From Marinithermus hydrothermalis DSM 14884 (lineage in GTDB: Bacteria; Deinococcota; Deinococci; Deinococcales; Marinithermaceae): 64,000 bases of DNA. Of the stretch, positions 1 through 8,464 are shown one piece after another. Position numbers and translations under genes: made by a program. Every line of letters begins with the position of its first letter. The first letter of the stretch is position 1. The notes beneath the pieces are model-generated. The model was given only the letters and a program-made list of their open reading frames with translations. It did no database searches and was not told the origin of the DNA. The stretch covers positions 1,422,001 to 1,486,000 of the forward strand of contig NC_015387.1 of the NCBI RefSeq assembly GCF_000195335.1, read 5' to 3'.

Positions 1-1056
1 CGCGGCGTTGTGGAGCGCGTGGGTAGCGAGGACGCTGTCCTCCGCTGGAACGGAACGCACCCGGTCCGCGCGCGGGACCACCGCGAGGCGCTGGAGGCCG
101 TCCTGGAACGCGTGGATCTCACAGGAATCCAGGCCGTGGGGCACCGGGTGGTGCACGGAGGGGACCTCACGGAAAACGTGCGCATCGACGCCAGGGTGCT
201 CGAGCGCCTCGAGGCCTTCATTCCGCTCGCGCCGCTGCACAATCCCGCGAACCTGGCGGGCATCCGCGCGGCTCAGGCTCTTTTCCCGGAGCTGCCGCAG
301 GTGGGGGTGTTCGACACCGCCTTCCACCAGACCCTTCCCCCCGAGGCGTACCTGTACGCGATCCCCTACGCGCTCTACGAGCAACACGGCCTCAGGCGAT
401 ACGGGTTCCACGGCACCTCACACCGGTACGTGGCCCGAGAGGCGGCACGCCTTCTGGAGCGGCCCCTGGAGGCACTGCGTCTCGTGACCCTGCACCTGGG
501 TAACGGCGCGTCCGCCACCGCCATCCGGTTCGGGAAAAGCGTGGACACCAGCATGGGCTTCACGCCCCTCGAGGGGCTCGTCATGGGCACGCGCAGCGGG
601 GACCTGGATCCCGGGGTGGTCCTCGAGCTCGTGAAGCGCTTCGGTTTAGAGGAAACCCGCCGCATCCTGAACCAAGAAAGCGGCCTCAAGGGGCTTTCCA
701 GCCTGAGCCACGACCTCCGGGACCTCCACAAGGCCCGCCAGGAAGGGCACGCAGGTGCTGAACGAGCGCTTTCGGTGTACACCTACCGCATCAAGAAGTA
801 CGTCGGGGCGTTCGCCGCCGCGATGGGGGGGCTGGACGCGCTGGTGTTCACGGGCGGGGTCGGGGAGAACGACCCGGAAGTCCGGGCGCGGGTGGTGCAG
901 GGCCTTGAGTTTTTGGGATTTGTGCTCGACCCCGAGCGCAACCAGGAGGGCGGACCGTACCTCACGCGTCCTGAAAGCCCGGCACACGCTCTGGTCGTAC
1001 CTACGGATGAGGAGCTCGCGATCGCCCTCGAGGTCGCGCAGGTGCTGGGCGCTTAG
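1..1056 (+). CDS. ackA: acetate kinase, 5' end cut by window edge
   Basis: Acetate kinase interconverts acetate plus ATP and acetyl phosphate plus ADP in the cytoplasm (acetate overflow and activation). The reading frame is open from the first base, so the true start lies outside the window. About 50 residues are missing, including the N-terminal NAGSSS-type phosphate motif. What remains carries the family signatures in order: VGHRVVHGG, VFDTAFH, GFHGTSHRYV, the phosphate loop HLGNGASAT, GTRSGDLDP, ESGLKGLSS and the C-terminal GGVGEN motif. The stop overlaps by 4 nt the stop of the convergent ZIP transporter gene. Any phosphotransacetylase partner lies outside the window. Identity is secure. 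Confidence 0.95.
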   Translation, partial: RGVVERVGSEDAVLRWNGTHPVRARDHREALEAVLERVDLTGIQAVGHRVVHGGDLTENVRIDARVLERLEAFIPLAPLHNPANLAGIRAAQALFPELPQVGVFDTAFHQTLPPEAYLYAIPYALYEQHGLRRYGFHGTSHRYVAREAARLLERPLEALRLVTLHLGNGASATAIRFGKSVDTSMGFTPLEGLVMGTRSGDLDPGVVLELVKRFGLEETRRILNQESGLKGLSSLSHDLRDLHKARQEGHAGAERALSVYTYRIKKYVGAFAAAMGGLDALVFTGGVGENDPEVRARVVQGLEFLGFVLDPERNQEGGPYLTRPESPAHALVVPTDEELAIALEVAQVLGA

Positions 1057-1793
1057 GGGCGCAGCAGCACCTGGAAGATCATCATCGCGCTGACCGAGAG
1101 GGTGACGGTGGTGGCCACCCGGTCGTGTGGGGCGTCCTTGAGCGCGTCGGGAAGCAGCTCGGAGAAGACCATCCAGATCATGGCGCCTGCGGCGAAGCCG
1201 AGCCCTACGGGAAGGAAGGGCTGGAATACCTCGACCAGGAGGAACGCGGGGACGGCCATGAGGGGCTGGGGTAGGCTGGAAAAGACGCTCCACCCCCCGG
1301 CCTTCCACCACGGCACGCCCCGCGGAACCAGAACGAGGCTGATCGCGATACCTTCAGGAATGTTGTGCACGGCGATCGCCGCGGTGATGAAAAGGCCCAG
1401 CGCCTCTCCCCCCCCGAACGATACACCGACCCCGACGCCTTCCGTGAAGGAGTGGAGGGTCATCACCCCGACGATGAGGAGGGCTTTGCGGGCGTCGAGA
1501 CCGTTGAGTTGACCGAGGCGTAATCGGTCGTAACGGTGGAGGACGGCGTGGGCCCATAGGATAAACCCAAGACCGAGGAGGACACCGAGGACCGTCCGGA
1601 GAAGGTCTTCAGCGATGCCTTCATAGATCAGGCCGAAGCTCGCCGCGAGCATTAACCCTGCGGCGATGGCGTTCGCTATGCCCAGCCAGGCGCGCGACAC
1701 GCTACGGAAACGTACGAACGGAAGCGCGCCAAGTCCTGTCGCCACAGCGGTCACGAGGGCGTAAGCGAATACCGTGAGGGTGGAGACTTCCAC
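1053..1793 (-). CDS. ZIP family divalent metal transporter
   Basis: This 246-aa protein is almost entirely hydrophobic, with about eight predicted membrane segments. It carries the ZIP signature HNIPEGIAIS in the central helix and a second metal-site helix with LHSFTEGVGVG, the pair that forms the binuclear metal site in ZIP proteins. It should import Zn, Fe or Mn across the inner membrane; the metal cannot be read from sequence. The histidine-rich loop of some ZIPs is absent. A Fur-type box lies 14 nt before the start codon, which suggests metal-dependent repression. The HxlR-type regulator upstream faces the same way, so joint transcription is possible. Confidence 0.9.
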   Translation of the reverse strand: MEVSTLTVFAYALVTAVATGLGALPFVRFRSVSRAWLGIANAIAAGLMLAASFGLIYEGIAEDLLRTVLGVLLGLGFILWAHAVLHRYDRLRLGQLNGLDARKALLIVGVMTLHSFTEGVGVGVSFGGGEALGLFITAAIAVHNIPEGIAISLVLVPRGVPWWKAGGWSVFSSLPQPLMAVPAFLLVEVFQPFLPVGLGFAAGAMIWMVFSELLPDALKDAPHDRVATTVTLSVSAMMIFQVLLRP

Positions 1794-1807
1794 GCCCCCA
1801 TCTTAAT

Positions 1808-1826
1808 GCAAACGATTATCATTATC
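1808..1826 (-). promoter_or_regulatory. Fur-family operator before the ZIP transporter gene
   Basis: Read on the minus strand this 19-mer is GATAATGATAATCGTTTGC. It matches the classical Fur box GATAATGATAATCATTATC at 16 of 19 positions, including the whole left arm. It is a sharply AT-rich island in GC-rich DNA and ends 14 nt before the ZIP start codon. A Fur, Zur or Mur repressor bound here would couple transporter expression to metal supply. Confidence 0.7.
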
Positions 1827-1842
1827 AATACAAACCGGGCCG

Positions 1843-2130
1843 CTATCCTACGGCCTTCGCTAGGTGCTTCAAGGCCTCCAGCACCCGCTGCCCCAACGGG
1901 GTGAGCGTATACTCCACGCGCGGGGGCACCTCCGGATACGCGGTCCGCTCGATCAACCCTAGCTCGGTTAACTCCTTTAATCGCTCCGAGAGGGTGCGCG
2001 GACTCACCCGGGTGGCCTGCTCGAGCTGGGTGAAGCGCGTGGGGCCCTCGGCTACCGCGTTTAGGATGTCCCATCCCGCCTCGTGGGCCACCGCCTTAAG
2101 CACGAGTTTGAACTTGGTTACGTCCGCCAT
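1843..2130 (-). CDS. HxlR family winged-helix transcriptional regulator
   Basis: A 95-aa one-domain DNA-binding protein. It shows the HxlR/MarR-like pattern: helices, then RFTQLEQATRVSPRTLSERLKE as the helix-turn-helix around residues 38-58, then the wing with PRVEYTLTPLG. HxlR proteins act as dimers, often responding to redox or aldehyde stress. This copy lacks the N-terminal cysteine of the redox-sensing members, so its signal is unknown. I chose the start at 2130 because GAGGTAG sits 3-9 nt upstream; a longer version would begin inside the likely promoter. It lies upstream of, and is co-directional with, the ZIP gene. Confidence 0.85.
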   Translation of the reverse strand: MADVTKFKLVLKAVAHEAGWDILNAVAEGPTRFTQLEQATRVSPRTLSERLKELTELGLIERTAYPEVPPRVEYTLTPLGQRVLEALKHLAKAVG

Positions 2131-2248
2131 AGCTACCTCATCGTAGCACAAGCGTAAAGCTTCTTACTATACATCATGGAACGCGCCCCCAAAGGGATCC
2201 AGAGAGATGCACTGCCCACCCCCCCACTCGGGGTAGAATACACAAACG

Positions 2249-2389
2249 ATGCCCGAGGACCTGAAACCCGACTGGAAGGACTTCCTAGCGCTCGTCATCG
2301 CCGCGTACCAGCTGCTGCTCGTACCGGTCCTGCTCATCATCGGCGGGATCGTCCTCGCGTTTCTCCTAATCAACGGGTTCTTTGGGTAG
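2249..2389 (+). CDS. 46-aa single-span membrane protein
   Basis: A short gene starting MPEDLKPDWKDFL, followed by one long hydrophobic stretch (about residues 14-45, rich in L, I and V) and ending NGFFG. A -10 box TAGAAT at 2234-2239 lies 9 nt before the ATG with no ribosome-binding site, which fits a leaderless message. It ends 39 nt before methylmalonyl-CoA mutase on the same strand and may be co-transcribed with it. I do not recognise a family. The acidic soluble N-terminus and a single span suggest a small inner-membrane protein, perhaps an accessory subunit of some complex. Confidence 0.6.
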   Translation: MPEDLKPDWKDFLALVIAAYQLLLVPVLLIIGGIVLAFLLINGFFG

Positions 2390-2428
2390 CCTACCGGTCG
2401 TGGTAGATTGGCCCCGAGAGGTGGAAGC

Positions 2429-3976
2429 ATGGAAACCACGCTGAGCGGCCTGTACGAAACCCTCCCCGAGGACTACCGGGAAAAGCTCGGCCGACCCGGC
2501 GAGTACCCCTTCACCCGCGGTGTCTACCCCCGCATGTACCTGGATCGCCTCTGGACCATGCGCCAGTACGCCGGCTTCGGGTCCGCCGAGGAAACCAACG
2601 CCCGCTTCAGATACCTGCTCTCCCAAGGCCAGACCGGCCTCTCCGTAGCCTTCGACCTCCCCACCCAGCTGGGGCTGGACCCCGACCACCCCCTGGCCGT
2701 CGGCGAGGTCGGCCGCGTCGGGGTCTCCATCGCCTCCATCGAGGACATGAAGCGCCTCTTTGAGGGGATCCCCCTCGACCAAGTCACGACCAGCATGACG
2801 ATCAACGCCCCGGCGATGATGCTCCTCGCGCTCTACCTGCTGGTCGCTGAGGAGCAAGGCGTCCCCTGGGACAAGGTCGGCGGCACCATCCAAAACGACA
2901 TCCTCAAGGAGTACATCGCCCGCGGCACCTACATCTACCCCCCGCGCCCCTCGATGCGCCTCATCACCGACATCTTCGAGTACTGCGCCCAGCACGTCCC
3001 CCGCTGGAACACGATCTCCATCAGCGGCTACCACATCCGCGAGGCGGGCTCGACCGCGGCCCAGGAGATCGCCTTCACCCTGGCCAACGGCATGGCCTAC
3101 GTGCGCGCCGCCATCGAACGCGGCCTCGACGTGGACCAGTTCGCGCCCCGGCTTTCCTTCTTCTTCGCCGCGCACAACGACATCCTCGAGGAGGTCGCCA
3201 AGTTCCGCGCCGCCCGGCGCATGTGGGCCCGCATCATGAAGGAAACCTTCGGGGCGAAGAACAAGAAAAGCTGGATGCTGCGCTTCCACACCCAGACCGG
3301 CGGCTCCACCCTCACCGCCCAAGAACCCCTCAACAACGTGGTGCGCACCGCCTACCAGGCCCTCGCTGCGGTCCTGGGCGGCACGCAAAGCCTGCACACC
3401 AACGCCTACGACGAAGCCCTCGGCCTCCCCACCGAAAAAAGCGCCCTGATCGCCCTCCGCACGCAACAAATCCTCGCGTACGAGTCCGGCGTCACCAAGG
3501 CCGTCGACCCCCTGGGGGGCAGCTTCTACCTCGAGCACCTCACGGACAAGCTCGAGGCGGAAGCCCAGGCGTACCTGGACGAGATCGAAAAGCTGGGCGG
3601 CGCCGTAGCCGCCGTCGAGGCCGGGTACGTCCAGAAGGAGATCGAGGAGGCCGCGTGGCGCTTCCAGCAGGAGGTGGAGTCCCAAGAACGCATCATCGTC
3701 GGGGTGAACAAGTTCACCTCCGCCACCCACGAGCCCGTCCCCGTACACAAGATCGACCCCGAGGTGGACCGCCGCCGCGCCGCGGAGATCCGGGCCTTCC
3801 GCGAAAACCGGGACGGCCAGAGCGTCCAAAACGCCCTCGAGGCCCTCCGCGCGGCCGCCCGCGGCACGGACAACCTCTTCCCCTACGTGCTCGAGGCCTT
3901 CCGCCGCCGCGCCACGCTCGGCGAGGTGTGCGGCGTGCTGCGCGAGGAGTGGGGAGAGTACCAGCCCGGTTACTGA
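2429..3976 (+). CDS. methylmalonyl-CoA mutase, catalytic (large) subunit
   Basis: A 515-aa TIM-barrel catalytic subunit that interconverts methylmalonyl-CoA and succinyl-CoA with adenosylcobalamin, feeding propionyl-CoA carbon into the TCA cycle. Family landmarks include YPFTRGVYP near the N-terminus, [68 protein letters not shown] and [16 protein letters not shown]. The protein ends after the barrel and has no C-terminal B12-binding domain, so it needs a separately encoded small subunit, as in archaeal and Thermus-type enzymes; none is in this window. I chose the internal ATG at 2429 because GAGAGGTGG lies just upstream. The preceding small membrane protein gene is close enough for one operon. 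Confidence 0.93.
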   Translation: METTLSGLYETLPEDYREKLGRPGEYPFTRGVYPRMYLDRLWTMRQYAGFGSAEETNARFRYLLSQGQTGLSVAFDLPTQLGLDPDHPLAVGEVGRVGVSIASIEDMKRLFEGIPLDQVTTSMTINAPAMMLLALYLLVAEEQGVPWDKVGGTIQNDILKEYIARGTYIYPPRPSMRLITDIFEYCAQHVPRWNTISISGYHIREAGSTAAQEIAFTLANGMAYVRAAIERGLDVDQFAPRLSFFFAAHNDILEEVAKFRAARRMWARIMKETFGAKNKKSWMLRFHTQTGGSTLTAQEPLNNVVRTAYQALAAVLGGTQSLHTNAYDEALGLPTEKSALIALRTQQILAYESGVTKAVDPLGGSFYLEHLTDKLEAEAQAYLDEIEKLGGAVAAVEAGYVQKEIEEAAWRFQQEVESQERIIVGVNKFTSATHEPVPVHKIDPEVDRRRAAEIRAFRENRDGQSVQNALEALRAAARGTDNLFPYVLEAFRRRATLGEVCGVLREEWGEYQPGY

Positions 3977-3993
3977 TCGGGATAGGCTGAGGT

Positions 3994-4395
3994 ATGGAGC
4001 AAGAAATCTGGGATACCCTACACCGCCACCTCTCCGCCATCTTCGCGGGGGATTACGCGACCTACGCGGAGACCACCGCGCCGGACCTCGCGGTTTACGA
4101 GTGGTTCGTCACCCCGCACCGCCTCGACGGGCTCGAGTTCCACCGCTTCATGATCGAGCACGACTGGGCCGGGGCGGGCCAGGACTGGCGGTACGACCTG
4201 CTCGAGCCCCGGCTCCAGCGCTACGGCACCACCGCGATCGCCAGCTACACCCTCCTCTTCACGATCGCTCGCGAGCACGGCGTGGAGCACAAAACCGTGA
4301 ACGAGACCCGCGTGCTGGTGCGTTTTTCCGAGGGCTGGAAGGTCGTGCACGTCCACAAAAGCCCCGGCGCGTCGCCGCCCCACCCCGCACCTTGA
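3994..4395 (+). CDS. SnoaL/NTF2-like fold protein (DUF4440/CaMKII-association type)
   Basis: A 133-aa soluble protein. An N-terminal helix pair (EIWDTLHRHLSAIFAGDYATY) is followed by alternating strands ending in RVLVRFSEGWKVVHVHKS, the closing pattern of cone-shaped SnoaL/NTF2-like domains. Such proteins bind small ligands or act as isomerases or cyclases; the substrate here cannot be deduced. It starts 17 nt after the mutase gene. A TAGGCT box 5 nt before the ATG could give a leaderless transcript, although GAGG in the same gap could serve ribosomes. The proline-rich tail is probably disordered. Confidence 0.75.
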   Translation: MEQEIWDTLHRHLSAIFAGDYATYAETTAPDLAVYEWFVTPHRLDGLEFHRFMIEHDWAGAGQDWRYDLLEPRLQRYGTTAIASYTLLFTIAREHGVEHKTVNETRVLVRFSEGWKVVHVHKSPGASPPHPAP

Positions 4396-4436
4396 GACAT
4401 TTGTCTCTAGCCCTGCCCCTCAATGAGCCCTAGGAT
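4394..4436 (+). promoter_or_regulatory. palindromic activator-type site and -10 box before the cytochrome gene
   Basis: GAGACA-TT-TGTCTC at 4394-4407 is a perfect palindrome that overlaps the stop codon of the preceding gene. A -10 candidate TAGGAT lies at 4431-4436 with no TTGACA-like -35. If transcription starts near 4443, the palindrome centre (4400.5) falls near -42, the class II position of CRP/FNR-family activators. This is inference from spacing. Confidence 0.4.
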
Positions 4437-4459
4437 GGGTTCGAAAGGGGGCGACAACC

Positions 4460-4987
4460 ATGAAGAAAGGCGCGCTCGGCCTGATAGGGGTGCTGGCCAT
4501 GGTTGCGCTGGTCGTTTTCGCGGGGAAGGCGCGCGACATCTACGAGGGCAGCCTGGAGGCGCGCGTGGACGCGCTGGCCTCGATCCAGCCAGGGCTTGGC
4601 ACGGTGATGATCGAGTACGGCAACCGATTCACCGACCTGTACTTCGCCGCCCGGGGTGGCAACTGGGCGCTGGCCCAGTACCAGCTCAAGGAGGCCATCG
4701 AGATCCAGGAGGTCGGCGAGGTCACCCGTCCGGGTAAAGCCGCGATGCTGAGCACCTTCGAGCGCACCTACCTCGACCCCCTCGAAGAGGCCATCGAAAC
4801 CCAGGACTGGGACGCCTTCGAGACCCGCTTCGAGGAGGCGGTCGCCGGGTGCAACGCCTGCCACGCCGCCACCGGCTATCCCTACATCGAGTACACGCTC
4901 CCGGAACAACCGGTCGAGGCCTACCTCAACTTCAACCTCAAGACAAGCCCCACGCGCACCCTCGAGGAGGAAGAGGAAAACGAGTAG
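4460..4987 (+). CDS. membrane-anchored monoheme c-type cytochrome
   Basis: A 175-aa protein with an uncleaved or cleaved signal/anchor segment (residues 5-21, LGLIGVLAMVALVVFAG), then a helical domain and a single heme-binding motif CNACH near residue 131. The layout resembles cytochrome c'-like four-helix proteins in which CxxCH sits in the last helix. After the heme there is a proline-containing extension and an acidic Glu-rich tail (EEEEENE). It would act outside the membrane as an electron carrier or heme sensor. A ribosome site AAGGGGG precedes the ATG. An activator-like palindrome upstream suggests regulated expression. The specific family is not recognised. Confidence 0.75.
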   Translation: MKKGALGLIGVLAMVALVVFAGKARDIYEGSLEARVDALASIQPGLGTVMIEYGNRFTDLYFAARGGNWALAQYQLKEAIEIQEVGEVTRPGKAAMLSTFERTYLDPLEEAIETQDWDAFETRFEEAVAGCNACHAATGYPYIEYTLPEQPVEAYLNFNLKTSPTRTLEEEEENE

Positions 4988-5002
4988 CCCAAGCCTGGCG
5001 CG

Positions 5003-5028
5003 CCCCTGGGCCAGGGCTGGCCCAGGGG
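5003..5028. terminator. bidirectional terminator hairpin
   Basis: A perfect 11-bp stem (CCCCTGGGCCA / TGGCCCAGGGG) with a 4-nt loop fills the gap between two convergent genes ending at 4987 and 5030. There is no clear T-run on either side, so it relies on stem strength. Confidence 0.7.
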
Positions 5029-5029
5029 C

Positions 5030-6010
5030 CTAGCCCTCCACCCCGGCGGCCTCGAGCCGCCGGGCGATCTCCGCGACGGCCTGAGCCGCGTGCTCCCGGC
5101 CGTTCTCGATGAAGACGGTGCGGGTGTTGGCCCCGAACCCCGCGGACCCGGCGACGAAGAGGCCGGGCACGCTCGTCTCAAACGCCTCGCTGAGCAGCGG
5201 CTTGTCCCCCTCGTAGCGCGCGCCGGCGTTGCGGATCAGGTCGTCGACCGCGCGGTACCCGATCTGGATCACCACGAAGTCCGCGGGCACCTCGAGGCGT
5301 TCCCCCATCCGCTCCACCACGACCGCCCGCGGGGTGATCTCCGTCACCCGCGCGTTATAGAGCGCCTGGATCGCACCCTCTTTTACACGGTTCTCGAAGT
5401 CCGGACGCAGCCAGTACTTCACCCCCGGGCGCACGCTGGGCCCCCGGTGCACAAGCGTCACCCGCGCGCCCCCGCGGTACAGGTCGAGCGCGGTCTCCAC
5501 CGCGCTGTTCGAGCCGCCGACCACCACGACCCGCCGCCCCCAGTACGGCGCGGCCTCGGTGTACCGGTAGGTGACGTGCGGCAACTCCTCGCCCGGCACC
5601 CCCAGCCGGTTCGGGGCGTCGAAGTACCCGGTCGCGACGAGCACGTACCGGGCCTCGAGGCTCCCCTCCCCTTCTCGGTCCCGGTAGTGCACGCGGAACG
5701 CGCCCTCGCGCCCCTCGAGGCGCGTGACCTCGGTGTAGGTCCAGACCTCCAGCCCCTCGGCCTCCACCACCCGCCGGTAGTAGGTCAGGGCTTCCTTGCG
5801 CGTGGGTTTCGGACCGAGGCTCACGAAGGGGTGCCCGCCCACCTCGATCTTGCGCGCCTCGCTGAAAAACACCATGTCCAAGGGAAAGCGGTAGACCGTG
5901 TGCGCGACCGTGCCGCGCTCCAATAACCGCACGGCGAGCCCTTTGCGCTTCGCTTCGATCCCCGCAGCGATCCCGACCGGTCCGGCGCCAACCACAACCA
6001 GGTCCAACAT
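5030..6010 (-). CDS. ypdA: YpdA-family FAD/NAD(P) oxidoreductase (putative bacillithiol disulfide reductase)
   Basis: A 326-aa flavoprotein. An N-terminal FAD Rossmann motif (VVVGAGPVGIAAG) is followed by a YpdA-like segment PLDMVFFSEARKIEVGG, a central NAD(P) Rossmann motif (VVVGGSNSAVETALDL) and a C-terminal GLFVAGSAGFGANTRTVFIENG. It lacks the CxxC of thioredoxin reductases, as YpdA proteins do. YpdA reduces bacillithiol disulfide using NADPH, and Deinococcota make bacillithiol, so this is the likely role. An upstream in-frame ATG at 6019 overlaps a TAACAT -10-like box; the ATG at 6010 is 7 nt after that box and fits a leaderless start, so I used it. Divergent from fumC. Confidence 0.85.
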   Translation of the reverse strand: MLDLVVVGAGPVGIAAGIEAKRKGLAVRLLERGTVAHTVYRFPLDMVFFSEARKIEVGGHPFVSLGPKPTRKEALTYYRRVVEAEGLEVWTYTEVTRLEGREGAFRVHYRDREGEGSLEARYVLVATGYFDAPNRLGVPGEELPHVTYRYTEAAPYWGRRVVVVGGSNSAVETALDLYRGGARVTLVHRGPSVRPGVKYWLRPDFENRVKEGAIQALYNARVTEITPRAVVVERMGERLEVPADFVVIQIGYRAVDDLIRNAGARYEGDKPLLSEAFETSVPGLFVAGSAGFGANTRTVFIENGREHAAQAVAEIARRLEAAGVEG

Positions 6011-6068
6011 GTCTTCCATGTTACCGGCTTCCCAAGCCCTGGACCGTCAGCGCACCCCGATTCGCGGG

Positions 6069-6074
6069 TAGAAT
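6069..6074 (+). promoter_or_regulatory. -10 box of fumC
   Basis: TAGAAT lies 10 nt before the ATG at 6085. The earlier in-frame ATG at 6073 overlaps this box and would probably not be transcribed, which decides the start of fumC. Confidence 0.55.
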
Positions 6075-6084
6075 GAAACACGCT

Positions 6085-7485
6085 ATGGAATACCGCATCG
6101 AACGCGACTCGATGGGCGAGCTGAAGGTCCCCAAGGACGCGTACTACGGCGCGCAGACCGCCCGTGCGGTGGCCAACTTCCCCATCAGCGGCCTGCGCTT
6201 CCCCCGCACCTTCATCCAGGCCTTAGGCGCCATCAAGCACGCCGCCGCCGCGACGAACCTCGAGCTCGGCCTGCTCGACGAGACCCGGGCTAAGGCCATT
6301 ATGCAGGCCGCCGAGGAGGTCATCGAGGGCAAGCTCGACGATGAGTTCGTGGTGGACATCTTCCAAACCGGGTCCGGCACCTCGAGCAACATGAACGCCA
6401 ACGAGGTGATCGCCTCCCGCGCGAACGAGATCCTCACCGGCAAGCGCGGCGGCAAGGAACCGGTTCACCCGAACGACCACGTGAACTTCGGCCAGTCCTC
6501 CAACGACACCATCCCCACCGCGATCCACGTCGCGGTCGCCCTCGAAACCCACCGGACGCTGCTGCCCGCCCTGCGCGAGTTGCACGCGGCTTTGCTCGAG
6601 AAGGCCCGGGCCTGGGACGACGTGGTCAAGATCGGCCGCACGCACCTGATGGACGCCACCCCCATCCGATTGGGCCAGGAGGCCTCGGGCTGGGCCCGCC
6701 AGGTCGAGCTCGGCATCCAGCGGCTCGAGGACAGCCTCACCCGCCTCTACGAGCTCGCCCAGGGCGGCACCGCGGTCGGGACCGGGATCAACACCCACCC
6801 CGAGTTCGGCCGGCGCGTAGCGGCGAAACTCGCCGAGCGTTTCGGGCTGCCCTTCCGGGAGGCGGAGAACCACTTCGAGGCGCAGCACTCCAAGGACGCC
6901 GCCGCGGAGTTCGCCGGGCAGCTCTCCACCGTGGCCACCAGCCTCATGAAGATCGCGAACGACATCCGCTGGCTGGCCTCCGGACCGCGCTGCGGCCTCG
7001 GGGAGATCCAGCTGCCCGCGGTGCAGCCCGGCTCGAGCATCATGCCTGGCAAGGTCAACCCCGTGATCGCCGAGGCCCTCATGATGGTGTGCGCCCAGGT
7101 CATGGGGAACGCCGTGACCGTACAGGTCGCGAACACGCACGGCAACCTGGACCTCAACGTCATGATGCCCGTCATCGCGCGGAACCTGCTCGAGTCCGTT
7201 ACCTTCCTGGGGAACGCGGTGCGCGTGTTCACCGAGAAGGCCGTGCGGGGGATGGAGGCCAACCGCGAGCGGGCCGAAGGGTACGTGGAGTGGTCCCTCA
7301 GCATGGTGACCTCGCTCGCGCCGGTGATCGGGTACGACCGCGCCGCGGAGATCGCCAAGCGCTCCGTGAAGGAAGGCCGCACCGTGCGCGAGATCTGCCT
7401 CGAGGAGAAGGTGCTGCCCGAGGAGGAGCTCAACCGGATCCTCGACCCGCGCCGCATGACCGAGCCTGGGGTCGCCAAGGAGTAG
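6085..7485 (+). CDS. fumC: class II fumarate hydratase
   Basis: A 466-aa cytoplasmic enzyme of the fumarase/aspartase superfamily that hydrates fumarate to L-malate in the TCA cycle. Diagnostic motifs are DAYYGAQTARA near the N-terminus, QTGSGTSSNMNANEV, NFGQSSNDTIPTA, the TGINTHPEF segment typical of fumarase, and the flexible signature loop GSSIMPGKVNP, whose first Ser acts in catalysis. Class II enzymes are iron-free and oxygen-stable, which fits an aerobic thermophile. The start is set by the promoter (leaderless or near-leaderless). A GC hairpin follows the stop, and the next gene, superoxide dismutase, has its own structured upstream region. Confidence 0.96.
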   Translation: MEYRIERDSMGELKVPKDAYYGAQTARAVANFPISGLRFPRTFIQALGAIKHAAAATNLELGLLDETRAKAIMQAAEEVIEGKLDDEFVVDIFQTGSGTSSNMNANEVIASRANEILTGKRGGKEPVHPNDHVNFGQSSNDTIPTAIHVAVALETHRTLLPALRELHAALLEKARAWDDVVKIGRTHLMDATPIRLGQEASGWARQVELGIQRLEDSLTRLYELAQGGTAVGTGINTHPEFGRRVAAKLAERFGLPFREAENHFEAQHSKDAAAEFAGQLSTVATSLMKIANDIRWLASGPRCGLGEIQLPAVQPGSSIMPGKVNPVIAEALMMVCAQVMGNAVTVQVANTHGNLDLNVMMPVIARNLLESVTFLGNAVRVFTEKAVRGMEANRERAEGYVEWSLSMVTSLAPVIGYDRAAEIAKRSVKEGRTVREICLEEKVLPEEELNRILDPRRMTEPGVAKE

Positions 7486-7628
7486 TGGCCTGGTGCACAC
7501 CTAAATGCTTCGCAGCTTGTTAGGCTGATTCTCGGCTGTAAAGCCTGGGGGCCGCGCCTCGGCGGCCCGAACCATATCGCCATCCGGCCCCTTCCGAGGC
7601 GGGGGCCGCTCATAGGGAGGGAAGACGC
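7486..7628 (+). other. structured intergenic region between fumC and sodA
   Basis: Two strong hairpins occur here: GGGCCGC / GCGGCCC at 7549-7568 and GGCCCC / GGGGCC at 7586-7607, the second just ahead of the ribosome site AGGGAGGG. The first may terminate fumC. A TAGGCT box at 7521-7526 could start a sodA transcript with a folded leader of about 95 nt. I see no match to a known riboswitch class. Confidence 0.4.
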
Positions 7629-8246
<618 letters not shown>

Positions 8247-8256
8247 GTCCTCACGA

Positions 8257-8285
8257 ACCGCCGGGCAAAAGCCCGGCGGTTTTTC
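8257..8285 (+). terminator. rho-independent terminator of sodA
   Basis: A 10-bp perfect stem ACCGCCGGGC / GCCCGGCGGT with an AAAA loop, followed by TTTTC. Textbook intrinsic terminator 10 nt after the stop codon. Confidence 0.9.
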
Positions 8286-8298
8286 GTACCGGCGAGGC

Positions 8299-8327
8299 TT
8301 GACAGAAACCCCGTCACCGACTAGACT
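8299..8327 (+). promoter_or_regulatory. sigma-A promoter of tRNA-Lys
   Basis: TTGACA at 8299-8304, a 17-nt spacer, and TAGACT at 8322-8327. Near-consensus housekeeping promoter about 38 nt before the mature tRNA 5' end. It may read on into the two-component genes. Confidence 0.85.
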
Positions 8328-8364
8328 TCTAAGCGTGCTTCGGGCGAAGCCCGGAGGCGTTCGT

Positions 8365-8440
8365 GGGCCGCTAGCTCAATTGGTAGAGCAACCGACTCTT
8401 AATCGGTGGGTTACAGGTTCGAGTCCTGTGCGGCCCACCA
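8365..8440 (+). tRNA. tRNA-Lys (CTT)
   Basis: A 76-nt cloverleaf: acceptor GGGCCGC / GCGGCCC, D arm GCTC..GAGC, anticodon stem ACCGA / TCGGT with loop CTCTTAA giving anticodon CTT, T arm ACAGG / CCTGT with TTCGAGT loop, and an encoded CCA end. Confidence 0.97.
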
Positions 8441-8464
8441 TTTTCATTTGGTAGGCTGGAGGGC

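Noticed and set aside
2366-3829. A 487-codon open frame antisense to methylmalonyl-CoA mutase
   Set aside because: It is the complement-strand shadow of a GC-rich gene with strong codon bias; its product is a low-complexity run of G, V, D and L with no motif, and the plus-strand gene is unmistakable.
6223-7500. Long minus-strand frame across fumC
   Set aside because: Shadow of fumC; no start signal and no recognisable domain.
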